Assembly (NCBI RefSeq): GCF_000376245.1
Contig: NZ_AQXM01000048.1
Coordinates: 1-49,492, forward strand
Length of the DNA: 49,492 nt
Direction: 5' to 3'
Source: Acaricomes phytoseiuli DSM 14247
GTDB taxonomy: Bacteria; Actinomycetota; Actinomycetes; Actinomycetales; Micrococcaceae
The notes below the pieces were generated by a model. It did no database searches and had not been told where the DNA came from. It saw only the letters and a list, made by a program, of their open reading frames with translations. Position 1 is the first letter of the stretch; each line of letters opens with the position of its first letter. A program made the translations under genes and the position numbers. Below, in pieces: positions 42,583 through 49,492 of the stretch.

Positions 42583-42686
42583 CTCTATTTTCCCGCGGGT
42601 GCCGGTCCGATGTCAACGAAACCCAGATAAACACGCGAACAAACGAAGATCAGTAAAGGTGAAGATTAGCATCGTTCAGCGCCGAC

Positions 42687-43316
42687 TCAGTCGAGTTCGC
42701 CGTGTCGCCAGGCTTTAGCTGCGAACTCGAGGTCTTCAGCGGTGCGCAGGAGTCGCTGGGCGCTATGCGTGAGTTTGCTCGCATGCTCCGCGTTGCTGAT
42801 CTCCCGCGCATCGGCGACCCTGGTCTGGCCGAGGGAGACCACTCTGCAGAATGCTGCGGTGCGTTCCAGCGCAACATCGAAGTCACCGTCGAAGGCTCCA
42901 GAGAGAACGGCATCGGCCATGGCCTTGAGTTCTTCGGCTCCTGGAGGCTCAGCCACACCGGCTATTACATGGGAGACCTGCGCGGTGTCTTTTCCCTGTG
43001 CGAAATAGACTGCGACCCGTTCGGTTTCATGCTGCGTCGCGGCGCGCAGCGCGTAGAGTCGCCAGAGCACTCCGGGCAGTGAGCGCGCAGGTGACTCGGC
43101 CCACATCTCAGCGATCGCTTCGAGGCCCTGCTGATCGGCCAAGCGCACGAGTCTTTCGGTGACCTCTGGATCATCACTGCTGCGCCCTTTGCTCACCAGG
43201 GCGCGCGCTGCCAGATGGGCTGCTTCGGAGACCCGCGCCGGGTCCGCGCCGCCATCGAAGGCAGCGAAATCTCCTAGCGGAATCGGCTTATGCGGTCTGG
43301 GCACATCTTCGCTCAT
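42687..43316 (-). CDS. Conserved hypothetical protein
   Basis: A 209-aa soluble, mostly helical protein with no signal peptide, membrane segment or catalytic motif that I can name. Notable stretches are RVSEAAHLAARALVSKGRSSDDPEVTERL, SLPGVLWRLYALR (near 79-91) and a C-terminal helical region with RLLRTAEDLEFAAKAW. Acidic and alanine-rich composition is normal for this genome. It lies alone between tRNA-Lys (opposite strand) and the cloverleaf element. Composition and codon use suggest a real gene; function unknown. Confidence 0.75.
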   Translation of the reverse strand: MSEDVPRPHKPIPLGDFAAFDGGADPARVSEAAHLAARALVSKGRSSDDPEVTERLVRLADQQGLEAIAEMWAESPARSLPGVLWRLYALRAATQHETERVAVYFAQGKDTAQVSHVIAGVAEPPGAEELKAMADAVLSGAFDGDFDVALERTAAFCRVVSLGQTRVADAREISNAEHASKLTHSAQRLLRTAEDLEFAAKAWRHGELD

Positions 43317-43420
43317 GCCCCGACGATACTCCTGCCGTGCGGGGCCGTCGAGGGAGCTGATTCACTGCCGTGCGGGAGCGTGCGCTAAAGTGGATATGGC
43401 TTATTCATATGAGTGAGTCT

Positions 43421-43493
43421 GCGCCTTTAGCTCAGTTGGTAGAGCATCGGACTTTTAATCCGTGGGTCGAGGGTTCGAGCCCCTCAGGGCGCA
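43421..43493 (+). tRNA. tRNA-Lys (anticodon TTT)
   Basis: A full cloverleaf: acceptor GCGCCTT with AGGGCGC, D-loop TAGCTCAGTTGGTAGAGC, anticodon loop CTTTTAA and T-arm GAGGGTTCGAGCCCCTC. The discriminator is A and no CCA is encoded. Confidence 0.97.
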
Positions 43494-43573
43494 CTCAACG
43501 CAGTGCCGGTGATCATTCCCGGCGCACGTCCTCGCGAATTCTCGATGAAAATTAAGCACAATACGCTCTGGTC

Positions 43574-43609
43574 CCAGTAAAAATAAGCTTTTTATCTTAT
43601 TTTTACTGG
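43574..43609 (+). terminator. tRNA-Lys downstream terminator
   Basis: Perfect 14-bp AT-rich arms (43574-43587 and 43596-43609) flank an 8-nt T-rich loop, 80 bp after the tRNA. The stem contains A5 and T5 tracts, so it may work in both directions. Confidence 0.75.
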
Positions 43610-43647
43610 CCAGTTCTGAAATGCAGACCGCGTAATTATGCTGAAGC

Positions 43648-43721
43648 GATGACAGTGATTTAGGTCATCTAACAGTGATTTCATGGCAAAAACCAATGAT
43701 TTTTCCTTATTTGGGTAGGAT
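43648..43721 (+). promoter_or_regulatory. BCCT transporter promoter region with repeats
   Basis: ACAGTGATTT occurs at 43652-43661 and 43672-43681, a 20-bp period (two helical turns). GATGAC/GTCATC (43648-43653 with 43664-43669) overlaps the first copy. A good -10 (TAGGAT, 43716-43721) lies downstream without a clear -35. This fits activator-dependent control, perhaps by osmotic stress. Confidence 0.4.
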
Positions 43722-43782
43722 GGGCCGAGTGACCTACGTAGTCTGAGCGCGAAGGAACGCGCAAGAGGAGCAACTTAACGCC

Positions 43783-45639
43783 ATGTCTACCGCGCAAGGT
43801 AAACCCAAGGCTGAGAGGCACTTACAGCGGGGGGCCAGTACTGCGAAGGAGGGCAGGATGCCCCTGGCCCGATGGGTCTTCGGCCCTGCCGCAGTCATCA
43901 TCGTTCTTTTCGTTTTATACGCCACGCTTTTCCCGGATAACGCCACTGAGCTGTTCAGCGTGATGCAGGCCAACGTCATCAAATGGTTCGGTTGGTATTA
44001 CGTTGCCGCCGTTGCGGTATTCATCGCCTTCGCGCTATGGATCGGCCTGAGCCGTTATGGCGATATCAAGCTCGGTCAGGATGAGGATAAGCCGGAATTC
44101 TCCCTCATGTCCTGGTTCGCCCTGCTTTTCGCTGCGGGTATGGGCATCGGCTTGGTCTTTTTCGGTGTGGCCGAACCACTCAACCACTTCGCCTCGCCCC
44201 GGCCCGGGTCTACTGGTAGCCCGGTGGAGCTCGCTCAGCAGGCGATGACTCAGACCTATCTGCACTGGGGCGTGCATGCCTGGGCGATCTATGTGGTGGT
44301 CGGCGTTTCTATCGCCTATGCCGTGCACCGCAAGCGCCGGCCGATTTCTATCCGCTGGACGCTGGAGCCGCTTCTAGGTGCCAAACGGGTTTCCGGCGGC
44401 TGGGGCAATCTCATCGATACCGTGGCTCTGGTCGGCACGCTCTTCGGCGTTGCCACCTCCCTGGGCCTGGGCGTCCTGCAGATCTCAGCGGGCCTTGATG
44501 AAGCCAATATCCTCGCGGCCACCCAGCAGACTCAGATCGGGCTGATCCTTGGCATCATCACCTTGACGATCCTCTCGGTGGTCTCTGGAGTGGGCAAGGG
44601 CATGAAATGGCTTTCGAACACGAACCTGATCCTGGCCGGCCTCTTTATGCTCTTCGTGCTCTTCACCGGGCCGACCCTGTTCCTGCTCCGCGAATTCGTG
44701 CAGTCCATCGGCAACTACTTGCAGAACGTCATCGGCCTGACCTTCAACACTCTTGCTTTTTCGGGTGCGGAAGGCGAGGCCTGGCAAGCGGCATGGACCA
44801 CGTTCTACTGGGGCTGGTGGATCTCCTGGGCGCCCTTCGTCGGTATCTTCATCGCGCGGATCTCCAAGGGCCGTAGCGTTCGCGAATTCGTGGCAGGCGT
44901 CCTGCTGGTTCCCACGGCTCTTGGCTTCCTCTGGTTCGCCGTACTGGGCGGTGCAGCGCTGTTCCGAGAACTCTTCGGACGGGGCGGTCTGGTCGGCCCG
45001 GATGGCTCGGTGGATACCGAAGGAGCGCTCTTCGCGCTCCTGGCCGACCTGCCCGGCGGAGCTTTCCTCACGATCGGCGCGGTGTTGCTGATCGGCATCT
45101 TCTTCATCACCTCCGCTGATTCTGGTGCCCTCGTGATGGGTATGATCTCCACCGGTGGTGACACCGAGCCTCGCCGCTGGCTGCGGATCTTCTGGGCGCT
45201 CGCGGCAGCAGCTGTGGCGATCGCCTTACTGGTAGCCAATGGGCTGCAAGCGATTCAGACAGCCGCGATTCTTACGGCGTTGCCCTTCAGCGTCGTGATC
45301 ATCCTGATGTGCGTGGCCACGGTTCGGGCGTTCCACCATGAGCATCAGCATCTGCTCTGGGTGCAGCGCCGGCTGGTCCGCAAGGAGATCGCGGCCCATG
45401 TCACCGAGCAGGTCACCGAACACGTGAACGATCAGCTCCAGGACTCAGTGCAAGAGCATTACGAGGAGCACCTGGAAGATCGGATCAACGAGCAGGTGGC
45501 GGAGGCTGTAGAGGCTCAGTTCACGGAGCGCTTCGCCACGTCTGAGCTTCCCCTGGTCCCATCTCTTACGGAAGCCGAGGGTTCGGCTCCAACGGAGCGG
45601 AAGCCAGGGGGTGGGCCAAGCGGTTCGGGAACTACTTAG
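43783..45639 (+). CDS. BCCT-family betaine/choline/carnitine transporter
   Basis: A 618-aa sodium-coupled uptake protein for compatible solutes, with 12 predicted membrane helices. Family markers are the Trp/Gly region WGVHAWAIYVVVG (about 167-179) and WWISWAPFVGIFIARISKG (about 346-364). The C-terminal cytoplasmic tail after about 530 is long, charged and helical (repeats of TEQVTEHVNDQ type). In BetP such tails sense osmotic state. ATG 43783 has AGAGGAG upstream. The 3' end overlaps the convergent lipoprotein gene by 8 bp. Confidence 0.94.
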   Translation: MSTAQGKPKAERHLQRGASTAKEGRMPLARWVFGPAAVIIVLFVLYATLFPDNATELFSVMQANVIKWFGWYYVAAVAVFIAFALWIGLSRYGDIKLGQDEDKPEFSLMSWFALLFAAGMGIGLVFFGVAEPLNHFASPRPGSTGSPVELAQQAMTQTYLHWGVHAWAIYVVVGVSIAYAVHRKRRPISIRWTLEPLLGAKRVSGGWGNLIDTVALVGTLFGVATSLGLGVLQISAGLDEANILAATQQTQIGLILGIITLTILSVVSGVGKGMKWLSNTNLILAGLFMLFVLFTGPTLFLLREFVQSIGNYLQNVIGLTFNTLAFSGAEGEAWQAAWTTFYWGWWISWAPFVGIFIARISKGRSVREFVAGVLLVPTALGFLWFAVLGGAALFRELFGRGGLVGPDGSVDTEGALFALLADLPGGAFLTIGAVLLIGIFFITSADSGALVMGMISTGGDTEPRRWLRIFWALAAAAVAIALLVANGLQAIQTAAILTALPFSVVIILMCVATVRAFHHEHQHLLWVQRRLVRKEIAAHVTEQVTEHVNDQLQDSVQEHYEEHLEDRINEQVAEAVEAQFTERFATSELPLVPSLTEAEGSAPTERKPGGGPSGSGTT

Positions 45640-46123
45640 TCGGCTGTTTGATGTTCAGATTTTCCACCACCCGGGTCCGTTCGGGCGAATAGGCATAGGT
45701 GGCCCCGTCCTGCACGGTGACCCACCACTTGCCGCAGATCGCGCTGGCTTTCTGCTCGATGCCCTGAGGCCACCAATCCGCGCTCAGGGTAGGCGGGGTA
45801 GTGACGAATTCGTCGGCTTTCCACTGGCTATCCGTGTCGTCTCCCGATCGCGGCTGCTGTCCGGCGGCGACGGGCGTGCAGCTATTGGGGATCTCCGTGT
45901 TGCGCATGGCGAGAATGCGTTCGTTTCCGGTGGTGCGCAGGAGTAAGCGGATATCTCTGGCGTCATCGGGAATCCAGCTCGCCAGCTCCTGGCCGTTATT
46001 GGCATCGCTCCCGCGATCGTAGGTTTTGGTCTCCGTTTTATCGGCGTTGTTCTCAAAAGCCCCACAGCCGGTGACGGTGAGGGAGAGGGCTATTACTGGC
46101 GCGGTGAGGATCATTTTCTTCAT
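45632..46123 (-). CDS. Predicted lipoprotein of unknown function
   Basis: Start chosen at ATG 46123 (MKKMILTAPVIALS), giving 163 aa with lipobox LTVTGC (Cys20). A longer frame with 10 more residues begins at 46153 but lacks signal-peptide shape. The mature part has Trp-rich segments (ADWWPQGIE, CGKWWVTVQDG) and three cysteines after the lipobox Cys. TAGGCT ends 7 bases before the ATG, so a leaderless transcript is possible. No family recognised. Confidence 0.75.
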   Translation of the reverse strand: MKKMILTAPVIALSLTVTGCGAFENNADKTETKTYDRGSDANNGQELASWIPDDARDIRLLLRTTGNERILAMRNTEIPNSCTPVAAGQQPRSGDDTDSQWKADEFVTTPPTLSADWWPQGIEQKASAICGKWWVTVQDGATYAYSPERTRVVENLNIKQPTK

Positions 46124-46263
46124 GCTTGTCAGCCTAGGCACTGGCCGCGGCACCGGGATCAGGCCCGGGGAGGGGAATTTCCGTTTTCTTCTCCGACCCA
46201 GGTCTGATGGCTGCCCGGTTGGCCCTGGTCTTACCGGGTCACGGTACCTAGCATGGGGTCACG

Positions 46264-46803
46264 AATGAACGCGCACTGATCACGGATGCTACTGAGGGGC
46301 TGGGGGCCGAGTTCGCCCGTCAGCTTGCCGCCGCGAAATATGACCCGGCGCTCGTCGCCCGGGATGCAGAACGCCTGTGGGCCTTGGCGGAGCGTCTACA
46401 AGATGAATACGGCGTACGGGTGGAGGCGATTGCCGCCGACCTGGTCGCGGAAGAGGGAATCGCCGTAGTGACGGACCGGATCAGCCGTACGGCTGATCCA
46501 ATCTCCCTGCTCGTCAATAATGCCGGCTTCGGGCTGATCAAGTCCTTTGAGCGCAATCCGGTCCAGTCTGAATCCGACCACCTGCAGCTGCATGTCAGAA
46601 CACCTATGCTCCTGATGCATGCGGTGCTGCCGGGAATGCTGGAAAGAGGTGCGGGCCGTATCATCAACGTAGCGAGCGTGGCCGCTTTTCTTCCTCGTGC
46701 CAGTTATGGTGCGGCGAAGGCCTGGACGGTCAGCTTCAGTCGCTGGGCGAATCTGCACTACGGGGCTAGAGGAGTGAAGGTGCTGGCGCTGTGCCCGGGG
46801 TGA
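46264..46803 (+). pseudogene. Short-chain dehydrogenase/reductase, degraded and truncated
   Basis: The frame reads NERALITDATEGLG, then NNAGFG, INVASVAA, and the catalytic YGAAK, ending at LALCPG then TGA. These are SDR signatures. Three defects are visible. There is no usable start, because the in-frame upstream codons are ACG and GTC then a stop, while ATG 46265 is in another frame. The nucleotide-binding Gly of TGATEGLG is Asp. The C-terminal third (after CPG) is missing because the IS21-type end begins at about 46807. The gene is probably dead. Confidence 0.8.
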
Positions 46804-46806
46804 ATA

Positions 46807-46914
46807 TGTCAACTGTTTTTGGCCCCGGGAGGGCAACTTTTTCTGGCCCCACTTTTCGGTGTGAGTCAGATAGTCCCGGTAGTGCTGCCGTGTTGGGTAG
46901 CTATTTTTGGCTTC
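46807..46914. repeat. IS21-type terminal repeats
   Basis: Two related 17-bp units (46810-46826 and 46834-46850, 24-bp period) share CAACT, a T-run and GGCCCC. A third, weaker unit lies at about 46898-46914. IS21 ends typically contain such multiple repeats for IstA binding. Confidence 0.6.
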
Positions 46915-47033
46915 TGGTGTGGTCATTTTGCGGAAAGAGTTGATATTTGTGGCTGGTAGCCGGTTTAGTGGGTTTTACTTCCGACTGTTGTGTCGGGGGC
47001 TTGTGGATTGTCTCGTGATAGAAGGAGGTCGTC

Positions 47034-47969
47034 ATGGTTGCTTGTAGTCCCGTGAAGAGGACGGTGAGGATGTCTCGTTGGGTGAGGATCCAGGTGGCTT
47101 TAATGCTGGGTGTTTTGCTTGTTCTAGGAGGTGTGGTCGGGGCTCCTGGTGCTTCTGCTGCCCCGGATGATGTTGAGGCTTTGAGTCAGACGAAGATTAT
47201 TGGTGGTAAGGCTGTGGCGAATGATGCTTACCCTTTTATGGCTTCTTTACAGTTCTCGGGTCGTTCGTTCTGTGGGGCTAGTCTGGTAGCCCCGCGTGTG
47301 GTGATGACCGCTGCGCATTGCGTGACATCACAGGACGAGTTGACGGGTCTGCCTGTGCCGAATACTGCTGGTGTTTCGGTGGTCGTCGGTCGCACAGCGC
47401 TTTCCAATATGAATCAAGGCGTTGAACGGGGGGTTCTTAGCCTGCTGGGGAAAGATCTGGTAGTTGTTCATCCGAGGTATCTACAAGGTGATGCTGCCTA
47501 CGATGTTGCTTTCGTGTATCTTGATCGGTCGGTGTCCGGGATTGTTCCGGTGAAGTTGCCGACCAAGGGAACTGATGCGTTGCTTCGGCCTGGCCAGAAA
47601 GCCACAGTGATTGGTTGGGGTAATACCGATACTGAATTATCGAACTTCCCGGATCGGCTCCGTCAGGTTCAGGTCCCGATTCTTTCCCAGGATGAGTGCA
47701 AGATCAGTTACGATTCCTTCAATCCGGATGTTAATTTCTGTGCTGGGGTTCAAGGGAAAGACTCCTGTCAAGGTGATAGCGGGGGGCCGATCTTCCGACA
47801 GATTCCCGGTCGTGATACTGCCTACCAGACCGGTGTTGTTTCATATGGTGCTGGCTGCGGCGATCAGGGTGCCCCCGGTGTCTATGTCTCGCTGAGTTCT
47901 GCCAAGCTTTGGGATACCCTGGCCGAAAGCCGTGATGGTCAGCGAATCAAGAATTCATTGAACCGCTAG
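47034..47969 (+). CDS. Secreted trypsin-like serine protease (family S1)
   Basis: A 311-aa preproprotein. A signal peptide ends near GASA|AP (about residue 42), then a short propeptide ends at Lys54 before IIGG, the classic activation site. The catalytic triad is His95 (TAAHC), Asp157 (AYDVAF) and Ser249 (GDSGGP). Asp243, six residues before the serine, predicts cleavage after Arg or Lys. Cysteine pairs fit the trypsin fold. ATG 47034 has a near-perfect AAGGAGGT. Codons ending in T are frequent, unlike the host genes. It sits between an IS21-type end and istB, so it is probably acquired cargo. Confidence 0.93.
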   Translation: MVACSPVKRTVRMSRWVRIQVALMLGVLLVLGGVVGAPGASAAPDDVEALSQTKIIGGKAVANDAYPFMASLQFSGRSFCGASLVAPRVVMTAAHCVTSQDELTGLPVPNTAGVSVVVGRTALSNMNQGVERGVLSLLGKDLVVVHPRYLQGDAAYDVAFVYLDRSVSGIVPVKLPTKGTDALLRPGQKATVIGWGNTDTELSNFPDRLRQVQVPILSQDECKISYDSFNPDVNFCAGVQGKDSCQGDSGGPIFRQIPGRDTAYQTGVVSYGAGCGDQGAPGVYVSLSSAKLWDTLAESRDGQRIKNSLNR

Positions 47970-48000
47970 AAAACTATGCATCAGTAGATGCCATAGAGGC

Positions 48001-48040
48001 AGGAAAGCCCCAACCATTACGAAGATGTTGGGGCTTTCCT
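48001..48040. terminator. Bidirectional terminator between the protease gene and istB
   Basis: Perfect 14-bp arms (48001-48014 and 48027-48040) with a 12-nt loop. The istB stop (48017-48019) lies in the loop, so the last istB codons form one arm. Confidence 0.8.
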
Positions 48041-48838
48041 ACCTCTACTAGTAGCGAGGCGGTAGGAGTTGGTTCCGGTTTCGATGATGGTGGCGTTGAA
48101 GGTGAGCCGGTCGATGATCGCCGCGCATAGGCGGGGGTCGGTGAAGGTTTTCGTCCACCCGCTGAAGGCTTCGTTGGAAGCGATAGCGACGGAGGCTTTC
48201 TCTTCGCGTTCGGAGAGGACTTGGAAGAGGAGCTCGGCTCCGCGGCGGTCAAGTTCCATGTAACCAAGTTCGTCAATGCATAGAAGGTCTACTCGCCCGT
48301 AACGGGCGATAGTTTTTGCGAGGATAAGCTCGTCGGCGGCTTCAACGAGTTCGTTCACTAGCCGGGTGGCGTGAACGTATTTGACCCTGAATCCTTTTTC
48401 CGCTGCGGCTGTGCCGAGTCCGATGAGCAGATGGGATTTGCCGGTTCCGGAATCCCCGATCAAGCACAGGGGCTGGCCTTTACGGATCCAGTCACCGGCC
48501 GCCAAAGTGTTGATCGTGGCTTCGGGAATGTTCGGGTTCGCTTCGAAATCGAAATCGCCTAACCATTTATCGCGAGGGAAGCCGGCTGCTTTGACCCTAC
48601 GGATGCTGGAGCGCCGGTCCCGGTCATCGCACTCTGTCAACAACAGTTCGGCTAGGAAACCTTGGTAGGAGAGCTGTTCTTTGCTAGCGGTAGCGATGGC
48701 TTCATCGAACACGGCCCTGATTGTGGGTAACCGGAGGCGTCGGCAGGCTTGGTCAACTGCGGCGATAGCTGCCTGGTCTGTGAGTCCTCTACGTCTGCGT
48801 AGCGGCGGGGTGACTGTGGTAGTCGGTGCTGCGGTCAT
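48017..48838 (-). CDS. istB: IS21-family helper ATPase IstB
   Basis: IstB is the AAA+ partner that activates IstA transposase and selects target DNA. The 273-aa protein has Walker A GDSGTGKSH, Walker B VDLLCIDELGYM and the family segment FQVLSEREEKASVAIASNEAF. ATG 48838 overlaps the istA stop (ATGA). It appears intact, but its istA partner is truncated. Confidence 0.93.
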   Translation of the reverse strand: MTAAPTTTVTPPLRRRRGLTDQAAIAAVDQACRRLRLPTIRAVFDEAIATASKEQLSYQGFLAELLLTECDDRDRRSSIRRVKAAGFPRDKWLGDFDFEANPNIPEATINTLAAGDWIRKGQPLCLIGDSGTGKSHLLIGLGTAAAEKGFRVKYVHATRLVNELVEAADELILAKTIARYGRVDLLCIDELGYMELDRRGAELLFQVLSEREEKASVAIASNEAFSGWTKTFTDPRLCAAIIDRLTFNATIIETGTNSYRLATSRGRKAPTSS

Positions 48839-49203
48839 GAAGCGTCGTCCTTCCGAAGAATCTCTAGCGTGGATTGGGTGATTTGTCGGCGTTTGGTGAG
48901 CAGCTCGTCGTAAGCGTTAACCGAAGGAAGCGGCCGCTTATCAGCCGGTAACCCGGCGATGACTGCTGCCGGGTCAGTGAGACGGCGTTGAGTGAGACTG
49001 ATAACCCGCTGCACGTTTACTTTTTCGTGAGTAACCAGATGGCAATCCACATCGGCCCCACTCTCAGCCACGGCTATGGGGTGGGCTGCGGCGTGTCTTC
49101 GTGCTTCTACCGCGACTACGTCAGCGTTGATAGCGCTGACGATTAATGCTGCACGGATTCCGGCTTCAACATCGGCTGCCGTCATGGAGCGGTGGAGCAA
49201 GAG
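48835..49203 (-). pseudogene. istA: IS21-family transposase IstA, C-terminal remnant
   Basis: About 123 codons remain of a gene normally near 400-500 codons. The 5' part is replaced by the IS3 element whose terminus starts at 49204. The tail (AINADVVAVEARRHAA, RRQITQSTLEILRKDDAS) and the ATGA overlap with istB identify it. The DDE catalytic core is missing, so this IS21 copy cannot transpose by itself. Confidence 0.85.
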
Positions 49204-49492
49204 GGGTCTGCCCCGGGTTTGGTTGACAGTTGGGGTTTGGGGTGATCAGGCCGCTTTCGCGTCCGTGTAGATCGTCTCAAACTCTACGGGAGTGAGTTTG
49301 CCGAGGCCGCGTTGCCGGCGTCTTCGGTTGTACTTCGTTTCGATCCAGGAAACGATCGCGAGGCGGAGGTCAGCGCGAGTGTTCCAGCATCTCGTGTTGA
49401 GCACGTTCTTCTGAAGCAGGCTGAAGAAACTCTCCATGCTCGCGTTATCGCCAGCTCCGTAGGACCGGCCCATGGAGCCGATAAGGCCGTTG
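49204..49492 (-). mobile_element. IS3-family insertion sequence, 3' part (right copy)
   Basis: The 3' part of a second IS3 copy on the minus strand, running off the window. Its terminal repeat (49204-49228) exactly matches, in reverse complement, that of the left copy (261-285). It interrupts istA. Confidence 0.88.
49246..49492 (-). CDS. IS3-family transposase OrfB, C-terminal part (runs off window)
   Basis: The last 81 residues or so of the rve-type DDE integrase. GAGDNASMESFF contains the catalytic Glu, followed by LQKNVLNTRCW and the IETKYNRRRRQRGLGKLTPVEFE ending typical of IS3 OrfB. The stop is TGA at 49246-49248, 18 bp inside the terminal repeat. The upstream frame is open to the window edge. 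Confidence 0.93.
   Translation of the reverse strand, partial: NGLIGSMGRSYGAGDNASMESFFSLLQKNVLNTRCWNTRADLRLAIVSWIETKYNRRRRQRGLGKLTPVEFETIYTDAKAA

Larger units (their letters stand above)
46807..49203 (-). mobile_element. IS21-family element, truncated, apparently carrying a protease gene
   Basis: istA (partial) and istB run on the minus strand at 49203-48017. The only IS21-like terminus on the istB side is at 46807-46914, beyond the protease gene. The terminus starts TGTCAACTG and has repeated CAACT..GGCCCC units. The element therefore seems to span 46807 to beyond 49203, interrupting the SDR gene, with its istA side destroyed by IS3. Whether the protease lies inside or between two IS remnants cannot be proved here. 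Confidence 0.5.

Noticed and set aside
46396-46926. 176-codon minus-strand frame spanning the SDR remnant and IS end
   Set aside because: It crosses the element boundary and has no family features; it is an antisense shadow.

Overview
The window is a piece of a high-G+C actinobacterial chromosome, most likely from the Micrococcaceae (Arthrobacter, Psychromicrobium or Renibacterium-like). This rests on gene order and codon use. The series ppa, dacB, DUF2342 protease, tilS, hpt, ftsH, folE-folP-folB-folK, DUF3180, PH-domain proteins, DUF2520 protein, panC, lysS, lsr2, clpC, then mutY, disA and radA is the conserved actinobacterial backbone known from the Mycobacterium tuberculosis Rv3585-Rv3628 region. 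The genus cannot be fixed from the sequence alone.

Layout. 1-600: the 5' part of an IS3-family element (minus strand), a gene remnant cut by it, and a perfect 33-bp-arm palindrome. 599-15170: pyrophosphate removal and cell wall (ppa, dacB), tRNA modification and purine salvage (tilS, hpt), ftsH, the folate operon, two bacterial-PH-domain membrane proteins, and a DUF2520 protein with panC. 15328-19122: an accessory cassette between panC and lysS, made of a WXG100 protein, a small WxG-bearing helical protein, a 671-aa alpha/beta-hydrolase and two tandem paralogous lipoproteins. It looks like a type VII secretion effector cassette with candidate lipoprotein immunity genes. 19111-25031: ribokinase, lysS (probably leaderless), a 49-aa membrane protein, lsr2 with a palindrome-rich promoter, and clpC. 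25195-36182: an esterase, an S9 peptidase, a GNAT acetyltransferase, DhaM, a VOC protein, mutY, a secreted protein of unknown role, disA, radA and a FUSC-type membrane protein.

36250-42369 is a phosphate block. The pstSCAB operon sits behind a PHO-box-like direct repeat and converges, with no spacer, on a DUF47-pit operon (low-affinity phosphate uptake). Between DUF47 and the next gene lies a four-helix, cloverleaf-like intergenic element (42495-42582). Its wobble pairs favour a plus-strand RNA, and I do not recognise it. 42687-46123: a hypothetical gene, tRNA-Lys(TTT), a BCCT osmolyte transporter and a lipoprotein.

46264-49492 is a decaying mobile region. A short-chain dehydrogenase pseudogene ends at what looks like an IS21-family terminus. 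A trypsin-like secreted serine protease follows, then istB and a truncated istA. A second copy of the same IS3 element cuts istA and runs off the window. The two IS3 copies are in the same orientation and carry matching terminal repeats, so the window may be a contig ending in repeated IS copies or a segment bounded by direct IS repeats.

The main candidates for something undescribed are the WXG100/hydrolase/lipoprotein cassette, the cloverleaf element, the protease gene apparently inside an IS21 element, and the overlapping palindromes at the lsr2 promoter.
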